Source: Owenia fusiformis (taxonomy: Eukaryota; Annelida; Polychaeta; Sabellida; Oweniidae). Taken from it: a DNA stretch of 64,000 nt. Positions 1 to 12,395 of this stretch are shown in pieces. Below the pieces are notes generated by a model. The model ran no database searches. It was not told where the DNA came from and was given only the letters and a program-made list of their open reading frames with translations. Each line of letters starts with the position of its first letter. The first letter of the stretch is position 1. A program made the position numbers and the translations under genes. Location of the stretch: the NCBI GenBank assembly GCA_903813345.2, contig CAIIXF020000010.1, positions 21,093,181 through 21,157,180 on the forward strand, given 5' to 3'.

Positions 1-60
1 ACTGCAAAATGTTATAGCTCCTAGTTATAATCTCTACAGCTACACTGCATCCTGTTAAAA

Positions 61-277
61 ACTGGATACGCCGTACGGAGACCGCAGTAGTTTTCCTACG
101 CTCGCCTGATCTGCAGTCGACATACGGCCGACATGCAACAAATGTGACTGAGTTGAACGTACTCGAACGGGTAGGTCCTCGACTTAAGACGAGCTGAACG
201 TACCACGAACGGAACTATCGTACTCTAACATGGTGCGACCTGGACGAGTTGCGAATGAGTTGCATGGTCGTACTATT
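61..277. mobile_element. Diverged fragment of the 798-bp TIR element
   Basis: This stretch shares short blocks with the full element that follows, for example GGTGCGACCTG and GCGAATGAG, and the same density of AACG motifs. No terminal repeat is visible at its left edge. It is read as an older, partly deleted copy lying next to the better one. Confidence 0.5.
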
Positions 278-280
278 TAA

Positions 281-1078
281 CCCTACTATCACACCAAACT
301 AGTTTTCCCTACGTTCTCGAAAACAGGCTTCAACTGTGTACGAGCGGACTGGACGTTCTTAGAACCGTTTGGGGTCATTTTACAAACGTCATCGAACGGG
401 TAGGTCCTCTAGAACTTAGAACATGCTCAAAATGTTCTCGTGGTCGATACGTTCTACAATTTGAACGAGTGACAACGTACTAACGACGAGCTGGACGTAC
501 TACGAACGGAACCGTCGTACATCAATCCTTCTAGGGACATTTTAACAACGAGTTGAACTGTTTGCGGATGTATTGAGAACGAGGTTAAACTAATTGCAAA
601 CGGGTTTAAACTGATTAAGAACGTATTTAAGACTGCTTATGAACGAGTAAGCAAAAATATAGCTATCACACCAAACAAGTTGCCACTGCGTTCTTCAAAA
701 CTGGTTTTAAACTGTGTGCGAACGGAATGAACGTAACTGCAACTTTCTAAGATCTATTTACGAACTTCATGAACGTTCTCAGACGGGAAGGTGATTTTAG
801 AATTTTGAATCGATGTAAAATTCGATGGCGACCATACCGTTCTGTAATCAGGTCATGATGACCTTCTAGACTAAGGGGCGCGTTATACGACGTTACACAC
901 CGATGTGGTGCGACCTGAACGAACTGCGAATGAGATGGACGTATTGAAGACTGTTTGTGAACGAAGTAGCTAATTATTTTAGACATATTTCCCGATCACA
1001 GCCAGATTGAGCCCGTTTTACGACGTTTTCGTAGGACTGGCAAGAACGGGTAAGAACTAGTTTGGTTTGATAGGGGGG
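281..1078 (-). mobile_element. 798-bp non-autonomous TIR element, full-length copy A
   Basis: The left end reads CCCTAC followed by TATCACACCAAACTAGTT, and the right end carries its inverted complement, AACTAGTTTGGTTTGATA followed by GGGGGG. An internal copy of the same motif near 662-680 divides the element into two modules. It is the reverse complement of the copy at 61620-62417 and has exactly the same length, 798 bp. The left flank is TAA. The expected TAA at the right is found only after an extra partial repeat, at 1176-1178. The 3-bp TAA/TTA target points to the PIF/Harbinger superfamily, but the ends begin with CCC rather than the usual GGG. No transposase can be read, so it would be moved by a protein encoded elsewhere. 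Confidence 0.8.
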
Positions 1079-1553
1079 TTAGACATATTTCCCGACCACA
1101 GCCAAATTTAGCCCGTGTTACGACTTTTTTTGGACTGGAAGAAACGGTTGAGAACTAGTTTGGTGTGATAGGGGGTAACCCTACATTCACACCAAACTAG
1201 ATTTCACTACATTCTCGAAAACGGACTTAAACCGTGAACGGACGGATTTGAGTACTTAGAACCGTTTATAATCTATCTAAAAACTTCATGAACGTACTCA
1301 AACGGGTAGGTCCTCCAGAACTCTGGAATCAGAACGAGTGACAACGTACTAAGACAGACTGGACGTACTACGAACGGAATTGTACTTCAATCCTAGTATG
1401 GGCGTTTTTAGAACGAATTGAACTGTGTGTGGATGTATTGAGAACGATGAAGAACTAATACAAACGAGTTTAAACTAATTAAGGACGTATTAAAGACTTA
1501 TGAATGAGGTAGCCAAAATACAGCTATCACACCAAACTAGTTGCCACTGCTTT
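1079..1553 (-). mobile_element. Two partial tandem copies of the 798-bp TIR element
   Basis: Bases 1079-1175 repeat the last ~90 bp of copy A, starting TTAGACATATTTCCC and ending at GGTGTGATAGGGGG. TAA at 1176-1178 then introduces a new left end, CCCTAC then ATTCACACCAAACTAG, and about 370 bp of the first module. This ends at the internal TIR motif near 1522-1550. The three blocks are head to tail, which suggests unequal exchange or repeated insertion at TAA sites. Confidence 0.7.
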
Positions 1554-2187
1554 CTGTTTTTGTTTTTCCTTACCCTATGAACAATGCATACTTTTAAGCA
1601 ATTCTTGTAAAATCATTATTTCAATCAATTTTAGATATTAATTCTTTTTAAAATGCAAAAATCACCAAATATTGCGGTTAAAATGAGGAAATTGATATGA
1701 ATGTTCCGCTCTGCATATAAACAGATGTCTTTACACATCGACCTCAACCTGTGTACCCATAAGGATAGCTCAATCTATATTTCTTCTGAACGTGCCCTAC
1801 ACAAAAGGCTATTTTTACAAAACGTTTACGCGTGTCGCGTTAACATAAAGATAAAATAGTATTTAGCTTCTAAATTTATTTTTTAAAAGTTTACAATTAA
1901 TTATTAAAAATACAATTTTACTAGCTTTCTAAATCATTATCCGTTCTCAGGGCTTTTAACTAAAACGGCTTCGATCGTAACACCTGTAGGATTACATATT
2001 ACAACATTCTTCAATATTAGAACTTCCATTCTATACCCCAGGGAATATTGTTGTTAACATAATGTTTGGTTTGTGATAAATGAATCAAATGATTTGGAAT
2101 TAATAATATTGGTTATGGCAACAACAATGTTAATCATCGTTTGAAGCGAATACGATAATGCATATTGTAATCATCATTCCCATAGGA
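1554..2187. other. Non-coding, nothing recognised
   Basis: AT-rich sequence with no convincing reading frame, RNA gene or repeat. It probably belongs to an upstream intron of the RGK GTPase gene. Confidence 0.5.
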
Positions 2188-2547
2188 GTCTCTCTGGCCT
2201 TAATACATTCAGCGCTTATTATTTTGCCTATATTGGTTCTCTCTCAACAGTCGGATGGATCAGCGACAGAACCTTGACATACATAAATGCAAACGCGACA
2301 TAAGACAGTCTCTCTGGCCTTAATACATTTATCGCTTATTACTTTGCCTATATTGGTTCTCTCTCAACAGTCGGAGGGATCAGCGACAGAACCTTGACAT
2401 ACATAAATGCAAACGCGACATAAGACAGTCTCTCTGGCCTTAATATATTTAGCGCTTATTATTTTGCCTATATTGGTTCTCTCTCAACAGTCGGAGGGAT
2501 CAGCGAAAGAACCTTGACATACATAAATGCAAACGTGCCATAAGACA
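2188..2547. repeat. 120-bp tandem repeat, 3.0 copies
   Basis: Three units start at 2188, 2308 and 2428, each opening GTCTCTCTGGCCTTAATA and closing near CATAAGACA. They differ at only a few bases, so the array is young. The unit has no consistent reading frame. Confidence 0.95.
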
Positions 2548-5500
2548 AGGCACATATGCAGCATGTTTTTGAAATTAAAACAATAACGCTACAAACATTT
2601 ACCAATCCTCAAGACAATTTTTTGTGCCTCCGTTAATTTCTAGATTTGCTTATTATCTTATTATCAACACAAAATGAAATATTACGTATACCCTGCGTTA
2701 GTGTAAATTGTTGCGTATAACAGAACCAATATATGAAAAAAGATGTTAGAGTATAAGTTCATGGTATGAAATCTCTAGGACGTCTAATAGAGGAGTTGGT
2801 AGCAAGCGCAAACCTACATATGTTCCCTAATAATTTTTATTATAACCGTTTAATATACTTCCGGCTTTTAGGCTGAATTATGCCTGCCATTAACAGAGGT
2901 CAAAAATTACCAAAAAAATAAAATCCCAACTTTTCACAATTTGGAGTACACAATGCAACAAAAAATAATACAAATGATTTTAAATATATGATTTAGGATT
3001 CTAAGCTATAAGTTTGAGGTTATTTTTCTTATCAATACCAAAAAATTATGAAATCAGTGTATCGACATTTTGTATTGTTTCTCAGGTATTAATAAGATAA
3101 ATGGTACAAATGAATCACTTTTATATTAGAATGACAAATGCTTAAATTATGCTAGTTCTTGACAAAATGGGTCTCAATACGTTTTGACTTTTATTCAGCG
3201 GTGAACATTATCAATAGAGGAGGGCCTATTGCTCTTCCTTGACTAATTGGGACTACAGCTAAAATTCTATTTCTCGTAGTTAGATATAGCTCAGTTGCCT
3301 ATAAAACAACCATCAAGACTTGGTCGAATTTATGAATAATTGAGAAAAATCGTTATCATTATCTTCCTAAAATTTGATTGTATTCAGCGGTAAGGTCAAA
3401 GAAGAAACAACCATCAGAAAACTTGATGATAGCCAGCAGTAACGTCGAGGAAGAATTGTAAGGCGTTTGATTGCAAATGACTATAATTGATTATTTGACA
3501 TGCCCTTGGAATATATAAACATATAAATCTTACCTATTTGTTATTGTATTATGTTTTATAAAACATGAACAATATTTTGTTGTTTGACCTCTTGCGATTA
3601 TATGGATAAATTCTGGTAACAAAATGTTTTAATTGGAAAGAAAACTAATATGTTCCCAATCATAAATTTCCTAAATATTCCACACAATTTTGTTGAATCA
3701 ACTTGGCTCATATTTGAAAAATCAAACAAAATCTGAAAAACACACTTGCGTAATTACACTAATTAGACACCGACATCTACAGTAAAATTTATTTACATTA
3801 CGATAATCTGTTTTTTGTTCGTATGCTTAGAATAATGGTCTGTGTCTTATTAAATGTATAAAAGTTCGAATCAAAATATTTACGTTTTTTGACCCCTTGT
3901 GATGAAAGACATTTTTCGACCCGAAAGCCGGAAGTTTTTTCAGCAAAAGGTATTTTAAAGGAATCAAGACATATGCGCCTCCATATTGCTTCAAATGTTG
4001 ATGCGCTATAGTGTGCTACGGATCCTTCATATTCGGAAGTAATACCATGGACTATATATAGCGTCGATGTCATATAACACAAATGATTCATGTGGTTTAG
4101 GGGCAAATTGTTGAGATATGAAGTTTATAACGCACATTTCGTATTAATATCAATTGACTCTTGCAATGAAGTTCCGTTTGGCAGGGATATCACACATTTT
4201 GGAATACGCAGAACCTACACGAAATGCGTAGCATCGAGTCTTAGTTAAGGAAACAACGCCTGCGAGGAATGAATCAGCCACTTTGCACTGAATATAAGCT
4301 TTAATGCTTTTCACATATAATTGTAAAGTATTTTATACAGACTCACTTTAAAAGAACTTCTGACAATAATTTCATCACCTTGACAACCATTCAACATCAA
4401 CTATTTGACCTGCATAAGTACTTGGCTTGTTGTTCCCTGTGATACCATTTATAGATTTTTACTCAACCATGAATTTTATCAGTGTCATTAGTTTCACTAA
4501 AATTATATGAAGGGTCAAGATTGCATTTAAAAATCCCATTGAGGACCATTATAACGTTTCATTTCATAATATATTCATGGGCACAGATCTAGCTCAGCGA
4601 AACAGTGCCCAGTGTTCATTGGAGTCTTGTTAAGCTTGCCGTTACAAAATAATGAAACGGTGACCACACCGTTTTTGAGATAACTGAATCTGGAGAGAGC
4701 TACCACTGTGAAGCTACCTGTTTCAGAAAATTATTCTGCTCTACATAGTCTCAAAATCACTCCGCCATCTCTAAAAATTCTGTTTCTAACCAAACTTGTA
4801 AATGTTTCCTGATAGATTAGTACTTACCCTATCGAGAATAAACATTGATTCATTTATCAAACACTAGATGGCGCTGTGACGGGACAGAAAAGGAGAAAAA
4901 AGCTTTTTTATACAGAAAACCAAATAACCAGTGCCCGTACAATGTGTGAATTTGATATAAACAGGTCCATGACAGTAGAGGTGTAGCAGTTTAGTTCTGT
5001 GTCCAGATACAGTATAGCCTGGGCATGGCATTATACAAGGACATATCTCAAAACATACCAAGGAGGTTCACGACCTTGCATTATGATAGATAATTGGAAT
5101 AGTGACTGAGGTTCTAAGATAATATTTAGTATCAATAATTTACACTCGGGAAAACATCTCCACCACTTCATAAGAAGGTTCAAACAATCTTTTCTTGAAA
5201 ACTAATAGCTATTTCGTGACAGAGAGATTGTGAATTAGTCTGGCCATACTCTTAAATTGATTATTTCTCGTATGATCTTAAAACATAACGTACCAGTGTC
5301 ATCTTCCTTGCTAATAAAGTATTCAGCCCTTTCGTTAAGAGTTTATAGAAACAGGAGAACCTCGCCTTCATCATACGCCCATGTAGAAGGATAAAATGTT
5401 TGGTGTATTGCTGATTGCAGGGGTTTAAATATACTTGAAGTTTAGTCATCTGTAGTATTAGGTACATGTTTTTTATGAACAAAACATGTTTTTTATCAAC

Positions 5501-6223
5501 AAAACATGTATTTGACATGTTATTTATAGACACGAAGTCATCATATTGAATACCATCGTATCGTATTATGTGATTTGTACAATACAATTTGTGATATGTG
5601 TTCTATACTTGATGTCTTTTTCTCTATTAATTGATTTGATTGTAAATGTTTCTTAGATCCATTTTCTTCTATATTTCATTGTCGATATGGATGTTATAGA
5701 TATATTTGAAACATTATGGATTCTGCATACTTACACTACTTTACTTTAATGAACGGTGAAAGTATGCTACAAGAATTCCCCCAGTGGCGTGTTAAGTGGT
5801 TGCATTCGCACATAATGAATGGTACTGTTCACCCATTCAATTTTGTTGAAGGGAATATAATCGTAAGTCACTTGACTTACACGTAACAAATCAATGTAGG
5901 TCACAATGGGATAATGGACGCCCATATATGTATTCCATTTGTGTTGGGTGACTACAATTGTGACCTGATCAATACACAGACACACTGGGGGTCTTTGAAG
6001 TATCGTATATCTAGTAATGCAATATGTAGATCTATTTTAGACACTAGAATAAATATATTCAAGTTTGATATATTTGCAGTCATGACAATGACAATGCTAC
6101 TCATCCACTTAAGTTTCCGCACTTAGTAACATAGAGTTATTACTATTAATAATTCCATTTTATCAGATTTCTCACTTGATGAAATGAAAAAATATAATAA
6201 GGACTTACAAGTAAAATCATTCA
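2548..6223. other. Non-coding, probably intron
   Basis: No gene, RNA or strong repeat was recognised. Short open frames at 3798-4106, 5261-5587 and 5914-6126 are AT-driven, lack family motifs and lack splice or start context. Confidence 0.5.
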
Positions 6224-6848
6224 AGGTATCAAATTAAACATATTGCAATTCAAGATCAATTTAAACATATTGCAATACCAAATCAAATTAAGATATTGCA
6301 AAACCAAATCAAATTAAGCATATTGCAATATCAGATCAAATTACGCCTATTGCAATACCAGTTCAAAGTAAACATATTGCAATACCAGATCAAATTAACA
6401 TATTGCAATACCAGATCAAATTAACATATTGCAATACCAGATCAAAGTAAACATATTGCAATACCAGATTGATTAAACATATTGCAATACCAGATCAAAT
6501 TAAACATATTGCGAGACCAGATCAAATTACTCATATTGCAATATCAGATCAAATTAAACACATTCCAAAAACCAGATCAAATTCAACATATTGTAATACA
6601 AGCTTAAACTAAACGTAAATACAATACCAAATTAAATTAAACATATTGCAATACTGGATCGAATAAAACATAGTATACTGCAATACGAGATCAAATTAAA
6701 TCATTGTAATGTCAGATTAAATTAAACATATTGCAATACCAGATTAATTAAACATATTGCAATACCAGATCAAATTAAACATATTGCAATACAAGATCAA
6801 ATTAAACATATTGCAATACCAGATCAAATTAAACATATCGCAATACAA
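6224..6848. repeat. ~27-bp minisatellite, about 22 copies
   Basis: Units of the form ACCAGATCAAATTAAACAT plus ATTGCAAT repeat with period 26-28. The centre (about 6540-6720) is the most degenerate and both flanks are cleaner. It lies in the presumed intron of the RGK gene. Confidence 0.95.
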
Positions 6849-8717
6849 TAACTAGCACAAAACGCATGAAAGAGAAACATGGAGGAACACAACCAAATAT
6901 TAGAACAACAAACCCAAATATCCCAAACTATAATGTAATGGACAAAGAAACAATGTCCAACACCCATCTTCCAAAATTCAAGAAAAAATAGTGTTTAAAA
7001 ATAAGACTTAAAACAGCTCAGAATATAAAACTCAGTATAGGTCACAATTTCCTAAAAATATCTAGGTGCTCACCTTTGGAATGATAAACCAAACGTTTAA
7101 AGACATCACCATCCGTTCCATCCATCTTTTAAAATAATTTGAAAACTCAAATGTTATCTCAATACGAATGGAATGAATAATCTACTTTAATAATATCGCG
7201 TTTTACTGTCATATATAGATTCTCATGTTGTACCAACTTAAAGGGACACATATATTTTAACAATTGTTATTTTCTATAAGAGCTCGATTTACAAGATTTA
7301 TCATTGCCTGTTATACGAGACCCTAATGGTCCGCAATTACATTTTCGAACAAAAAGTCGCCAGGGCCTCCTATTACCATTACTTAGAACTATCCTTATAG
7401 CTACCTACTGAAAGTCATCAAGGCAACTTCATGCTTGAAATTCAATTATATCACCATTATAACGAATATCTTTATGTCATAGCAAGCCAGTGGAAATTAG
7501 ACTTAAAAGAACCCTTGCGAAGAATAACAGTATCCTCAGCAATTACTACAAATGTATTACACATACGGAGAAGTACGGATTGTATGTTTTTTTGAAAATC
7601 AGTTTCATTGTTATTTTACTCCATTACCAAGAGCTATATTTAAATATGAAATTTCAAAACTGATTTTTTCATTTGGTTGTTTTTATCACCTGTTTCCCAA
7701 TTGATATTTACGCTATATGTCATGAAAAACAAATGAGAATATTCCATCGCAAGATAATCTATGTGGATAAACATTGCTCATTTTTCATTGACAATAAAAA
7801 TAAATTGAATAGTTTTCACTTGTCTGTTTTAATCACAACCAAAGTAGTACGATGTAAGATGGACATGTAATCTTAGAATATTGAGAATGGTCACGTGAAG
7901 CAAAGGGTAAAACCAAAAATAGAAGATTGGTCCACAAACTTTCATTTAAAGTACACCTATTATTTCGTTTGTTCTAAAATCCATGGTAATAATTATATCA
8001 TATTTCATTCGAAAAATACAAGGCGCTATATGCCTTAGTTAACATATTATAATATTCTAACGCAAGATGATCCTTGTCTTTGAAAGTTACTGGAGTCAAA
8101 ACGCAATATGAGATCTCAATGGGCATAAAATGTTTTCATATAGTCCTTATAATGAATGACTCATAAAATGTCTGATTAGTTTCTGTTTGTAATAACAAGG
8201 GAACAGCTCAGATTCTTCAAGGAATACTTAGGTACTAAGAAAAACCTAGGAAAAACTTAAGTTATTAACAGATTAAAAATAAATTCACACAAAGCTAGAC
8301 ATGGACTGCGTTTTTGAACTGTCTGCGGTTCAAGTATATTGCATAATATTTAATAAGTTTTCCCCCTAGGTATCATGAAAAAGAACAATGAGCCCTTGCG
8401 TTGCTTTACATCGTCACACGTTTTCAACAAAAGCAGTTCATCCAAGCGCACTTAAAGCGCTAATTACGCTGTGGCAACCTTGTCGGCTGCTCGCGTGTGT
8501 CAACCTCGTCTGCTCGTTGCTAGCACACCACAGCAGTTACACTGCAAAAAACCGTGATCGCTTTAAAAAAATGATGTAAGTGTAGGTGCGCTTGGATGAG
8601 CTATTTTTGTTGAAAATGCAATTTGCACTGCATGGCTTGTTGTTCTTGTAGTGCTACCTGGGTACCTCATTAAAATATAAAACGATTCACTAGCACTGCA
8701 GGCATGCAAAAATGATG
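6849..8717. other. Non-coding, with one member of a weak dispersed family
   Basis: Bases about 6850-6960 resemble stretches near 14330-14415 and 25360-25440. All three are A-rich and contain an AACAA tract followed by CCCAAACT, so they may be copies of one old interspersed repeat. Nothing else was recognised. A 63-codon frame at 8388-8579 has no family signature. Confidence 0.35.
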
Positions 8718-8726
8718 CTTCTCAGT

Positions 8727-9801
8727 GCTTCCTGGTCAACTCAACCCCAAGTCAACTCAACCCAAGTCAACTCAACCCTTAGTCAAGTCGACCCCAAGTC
8801 AAGTCGACCCTTAGTCAAGTCGACCCCAAGTCATCTCGACCCTTAGTCAACTCGACCCCAAGTCATCTCAACCCTTGGTCAACTCAACCCTTAGTCAAGT
8901 CGACCCAAATGATTTTACTTGTTTTAAGTAGATTAAAATACAATATATATAATCCCATTGTTTGTGCAGTTTGATTTCAAATCAAACTTCAAAGAAAAAA
9001 ACATTTCTGCCACCTATAGATCAAAACGAAGATTTGAAATGGATCATAAAATCCCAATCTGATTGTTTATGACACCTGACATGGGTACGATAATGGAAAT
9101 TGTAAAATCATAAATCCCATTGTTTGTTCAGTCTTGTTTTAAAATCTAGATTCAAAAAATAAACATTTCTATCGCCTATAAATCAGAAGGAAGATTTGAA
9201 CTATATCATATTGTTTATTGTTTATTATTATTATCAAAATATAAAATCATTCAATACAAAGTAATGGATGGATGTTGGCACAATGCACATGTTGCATAAG
9301 TTACCTGTTGTCAAAAATACTGTTGCAACAATTTCGGTATAACAGAAAAGTGTATAGATAATTTTTTTTTTCAGAGAGATAAAACAAGCTCAAATATGAA
9401 GGGGTGAAATATATGTATAGCATCGTGAATAGCCCTATTAAGATTAATCAAATATTATTTTGGTAAATAAATGTCATATTTATAAAAATTATAAATGCGT
9501 TAAGCACAAACTTCAATAGTTGAAAATTTTATTTTGGAAAATTAGCATTTTAGTCCCTCATTCTTTCAAAATTCATCAATATCATACCATGAAAATAGTA
9601 TATCTATTTGTTTTTTATGGTGGGGTCGAGTTGACTAAGGGTTGAGATGACCAAGGGTTGAGATGACTTGGGGTCGAGTTGACTAAGGGTCGAGATGACT
9701 TGGGGTCGACTTGACTAAGGGTCGACTTGTCTTGGGGTCGACTTGACTAAGGGTTGAGTTGACTTGGGTTGAGTTGACTTGGGGTTGAGTTGACCAGTTA
9801 C
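8727..9801. mobile_element. 1,075-bp foldback element with minisatellite arms and 9-bp target duplication
   Basis: The left arm (8727-8910) is a tandem array of 15-17 bp units such as AGTCAAGTCGACCCC and AGTCAACTCAACCC. The right arm (9620-9801) is its inverted complement with the units in the same order. The outer end reads CTGGTCAACTCAACCCC inward from both sides. The 9-mer CTTCTCAGT flanks the element at 8718-8726 and 9802-9810 without mismatch. A 9-bp duplication with long TIRs fits the Mutator (MULE) superfamily. No transposase is encoded. The core contains a diverged direct duplication (about 8951-9060 and 9113-9215). The sequence shows the arms and the duplication; the MULE assignment is inference. 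Confidence 0.85.
8951..9215. repeat. Diverged ~100-bp direct duplication, period 162, inside the foldback element
   Basis: Both halves run from AATCCCATTGTTTG through ACATTTCT and CCTATA.ATCA to GAAGATTTGAA. The two copies are separated by about 55 bp of unrelated sequence. The duplication forms most of the core between the minisatellite arms. Confidence 0.75.
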
Positions 9802-9810
9802 CTTCTCAGT

Positions 9811-10292
9811 CTGGTCAATAAGAACACAATATAGCCATTCTTTATTATACAGATGAAGATAAATGGTAATTGAAGAAAAAATGTTATAGGGGAAAACGTT
9901 GAACATGTGTGAGAAACTAAACATAGTACCATAATTAGGCAAAATGGTCATGCAGGTCAGGTTATTGACCTCTGGTTAGATTAACTATATTCTTTCTATG
10001 CTATTGTTGAAAATCTTATGCTATATACTTATTGACTTATTTCACCGATTTCTTGTTCAGTGATCCCCTGAGCTCTGACTGCTGCCCTCCTTAAAATCTC
10101 AAACTAAATCCTCATACTTGTAATTATTTTGTAATGTCGCAATGATTCTCACATAGATCGATGATACTGACATATTTAAAATTGATCTGTTTGCTATATA
10201 TGTAGCTCAAAATTCCCCATTTGAAATCAACTGGTACCTTGTAGAATACGTTTATGTAGTTTCAATTTCTAACTGTTTATGCTTTTTTGCAG
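9811..10292. other. Intron sequence upstream of RGK exon
   Basis: No feature was recognised except the splice acceptor at its end, where a T-rich tract (GCTTTTTTGCAG) stops at 10292. Confidence 0.6.
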
Positions 10293-10375
10293 ACAGCGAA
10301 GGTGTTAAAACAGTATCCGTACTCCTGGATGACGAAGAATCAATTATCAACTTCAAGGAGATGCGTGATAATGAG
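10293..10375 (+). CDS. RGK-type GTPase, internal exon (switch region)
   Basis: This 83-bp exon follows a clear acceptor (TTTTTTGCAG) and ends at donor GAG|GTAAG. It enters in the second position of a codon and leaves in phase 0. It encodes about 27 residues, SEGVKTVSVLLDDEES then IINFKEMRDNE, corresponding to the beta2-beta3 hairpin and the start of switch II. In typical Ras proteins the strand ends in DxxG; here that position reads FKEMRD, and loss of DxxG is a known mark of the Rad/Gem/Kir group. The next exon continues the fold in frame. The exon for the P-loop and N-terminus was not found between 1 and 10292 (no GxxxxGKS/T motif in a splice-compatible frame), so it is probably upstream of this window. 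Confidence 0.8.
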
Positions 10376-10689
10376 GTAAGAGTCCTGTGATTTTTAAAAA
10401 AGTAATTTTAGTTAAATTGGATGTTGAATTGGTATTTTGTGTTAATGTTATTGGTAAATATTTAATCATATTATGAAAAATATGGTATATTTAGCCGATG
10501 TTGGTGTTAAATATAGTAATATTGTGTGTTAATTTATGAGTACTATTATTTGATATATCGTTATATGAGGTTTAGATATTAAGATTTATGTGAGATTGAG
10601 ATATTTCAAGGTATTTGAAGTTAGATCAACCTGCAAACGCATGATTTGATATATCAACTATGTACTATTCCACTATGTACCTTCCTTAT

Positions 10690-10975
10690 TTCCCCGCAGG
10701 AAGGAACGGAATCGATGCTTTCTAAAACGTTTCCTCCCCGCAGAGAGAAACAGAGTGAATGCTTTCTGAAGCCTTCCCCCATGCAGGAAAGAATAGAGTG
10801 AATGCTTTCTGAAGCCCCCCCCCTGCAGGACATAATAGAGTGAATGCTCTCTGAATCTCTTTCATTTCCAGGAAAAAGGAACAGAGTGAGTAGATACTAT
10901 CTGAATCCCTTCTTCCCCTGCAGAGATGAACAGAATGAATGTTGTCTGAGTTCTTCCCTTTCCCCAAGAAGGTAC
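10690..10975. repeat. Degenerate ~40-bp minisatellite, block 1
   Basis: Imperfect units contain GCAGGAAGGAACAGAGT, then GAATGCT(T/C)TCTGAA and a C/T-rich tract (CCTTCCCCC). The block lies just inside the RGK intron that follows the 83-bp exon. Apparent minus-strand frames across it are translations of the repeat. Confidence 0.85.
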
Positions 10976-11549
10976 ATCAAGGTACACTGCTAGACTTTAG
11001 CACGGATATTTGACACATATCATATTGATTGAATGTCTGGTAATGTCTGAGTTCTAGTTTGATGATCTGGTACACATGTTTGAAATTGTTCAATCCAGTT
11101 TTTATTGTAGACACACTTGCTTAAACGCTGCAGGAGAAATGGTCAATCACAAGATTGCATTCTTCCATTGTTTTCTGTTCGATTCTTCTTGCTATCCCGC
11201 TTTTCATATCAGCAATAGTTCTTGTGTTATCCTGGTAGACATTAACCTTCAGCAATCATCACTGGAGACTTGGTTTTGAGGTGGTGTGGTGGCCTCATCC
11301 TATTGAAAACTCCACTGGTCCTTATGGACACCTTGTTTACCATTTAAGGCTCTGTAGAACCTGAAGATTGTCGACCCCTTTTGCATAAGGACCTCTTAGG
11401 ATTTCGTCCAACAGATTCCCTGAGTCGATGTTCTGTTCTGTCCTATTCTATAGTCCAAATCATGTTGACTTCCATATAGTCTTAGCATTCAAGCGTTTTG
11501 GCTTTAACTTCCTAAAAATGAACAAAGGTAAACTTTCCCAAAAGTTTAT
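10976..11549. other. Unique intron sequence between two minisatellite blocks
   Basis: About 570 bp without the 40-bp unit. No reading frame with a family signature was seen, and the 67-codon frame at 11076-11279 is unsupported. Confidence 0.5.
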
Positions 11550-12395
11550 GAGTATCTCCTCCCGCAAGAAGAAACAGAGTTGATGAAGTCTGAATCCCTT
11601 CCTTCACCACAGGAAGGTACAGAGTGGATGCTGTTTGGAACCCTTCTTTTACCCGGAGAGAAGTCAGTGTTGATCATCCCTGAAGCTCTTCTACCCAGGA
11701 ACGAACAGAGTAGATGTTGTCTGAAGTCTTTCATCCTCTTGTAGAAAGGTCTAGAGTGGATGCTGTCTGAGGTCTTCCTTCCCGAGCTCCCTTGAGGAAG
11801 GAGCAGAGGGGACAGTATCTGAATGCCCTTCCCCTTGGAGGAAGGACTAGGGTAGAGCTGTCAAAAGCCATTCTTTTTTCCTGAATATTTTTGGATACTG
11901 TCTGAATCCATTTCTCTCCTTGGAGGAAGGATTGGCGCGATGCTGTATGCACTGTATGGAGCCATTCCTCATCCTTTACGAATGACTTTGATGAATAGTG
12001 TCTGAAACTTTTCTTCCTCCTGTAGGAAAGAACGGTCAGAATACCTTTCTCCCTTTAGAGGAAGGACTGTCTCGAGTGGATGTTGTCTGAATACCATTTC
12101 CCTTTGGAGGAATGACTCTAGTGGATGTTGTCTGAAGACCTTCAGCCTCCAGTAGGACAACCCTCCAGTAGGAGTGGATATTGTCTTAATACCCTTTTTC
12201 TTTAGATGACGGAACAGAGTGGAAACCGTCTGAATACATTCTCCCTTTCGAGGAAGGAACAGAGTTGATGCGTCTGAGTATATTTCTCCCTTTTGGGGAA
12301 GCCCTACAATCTCCTACAAGAAGGCATAGAGTGGAAACTGTATGAATATGTCTATATTTGCAGTAAGGACAAGATTGAAAGCTGACATAGACATT
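11550..12395. repeat. Degenerate ~40-bp minisatellite, block 2
   Basis: About twenty imperfect units of the same family as 10690-10975: GAGGAAGGA(A/C) then AGAGTGGATGCTGTCTGAA and a CCTT(T/C)CCCT tract. Unit length varies from about 35 to 45 bp. Four minus-strand frames of 62-73 codons in this block are repeat translations, not genes. Confidence 0.85.

Noticed and set aside
3798-4106. 102-codon minus-strand frame
   Set aside because: No domain, splice or promoter context. Length is unremarkable for the amount of DNA scanned.
1-10292. Search for the RGK P-loop exon
   Set aside because: Candidate GGTAAAAC and GGGAAAAC sites (about 5152, 7907, 9890) lack the upstream Gly and a phase-1 donor, so no exon was called.
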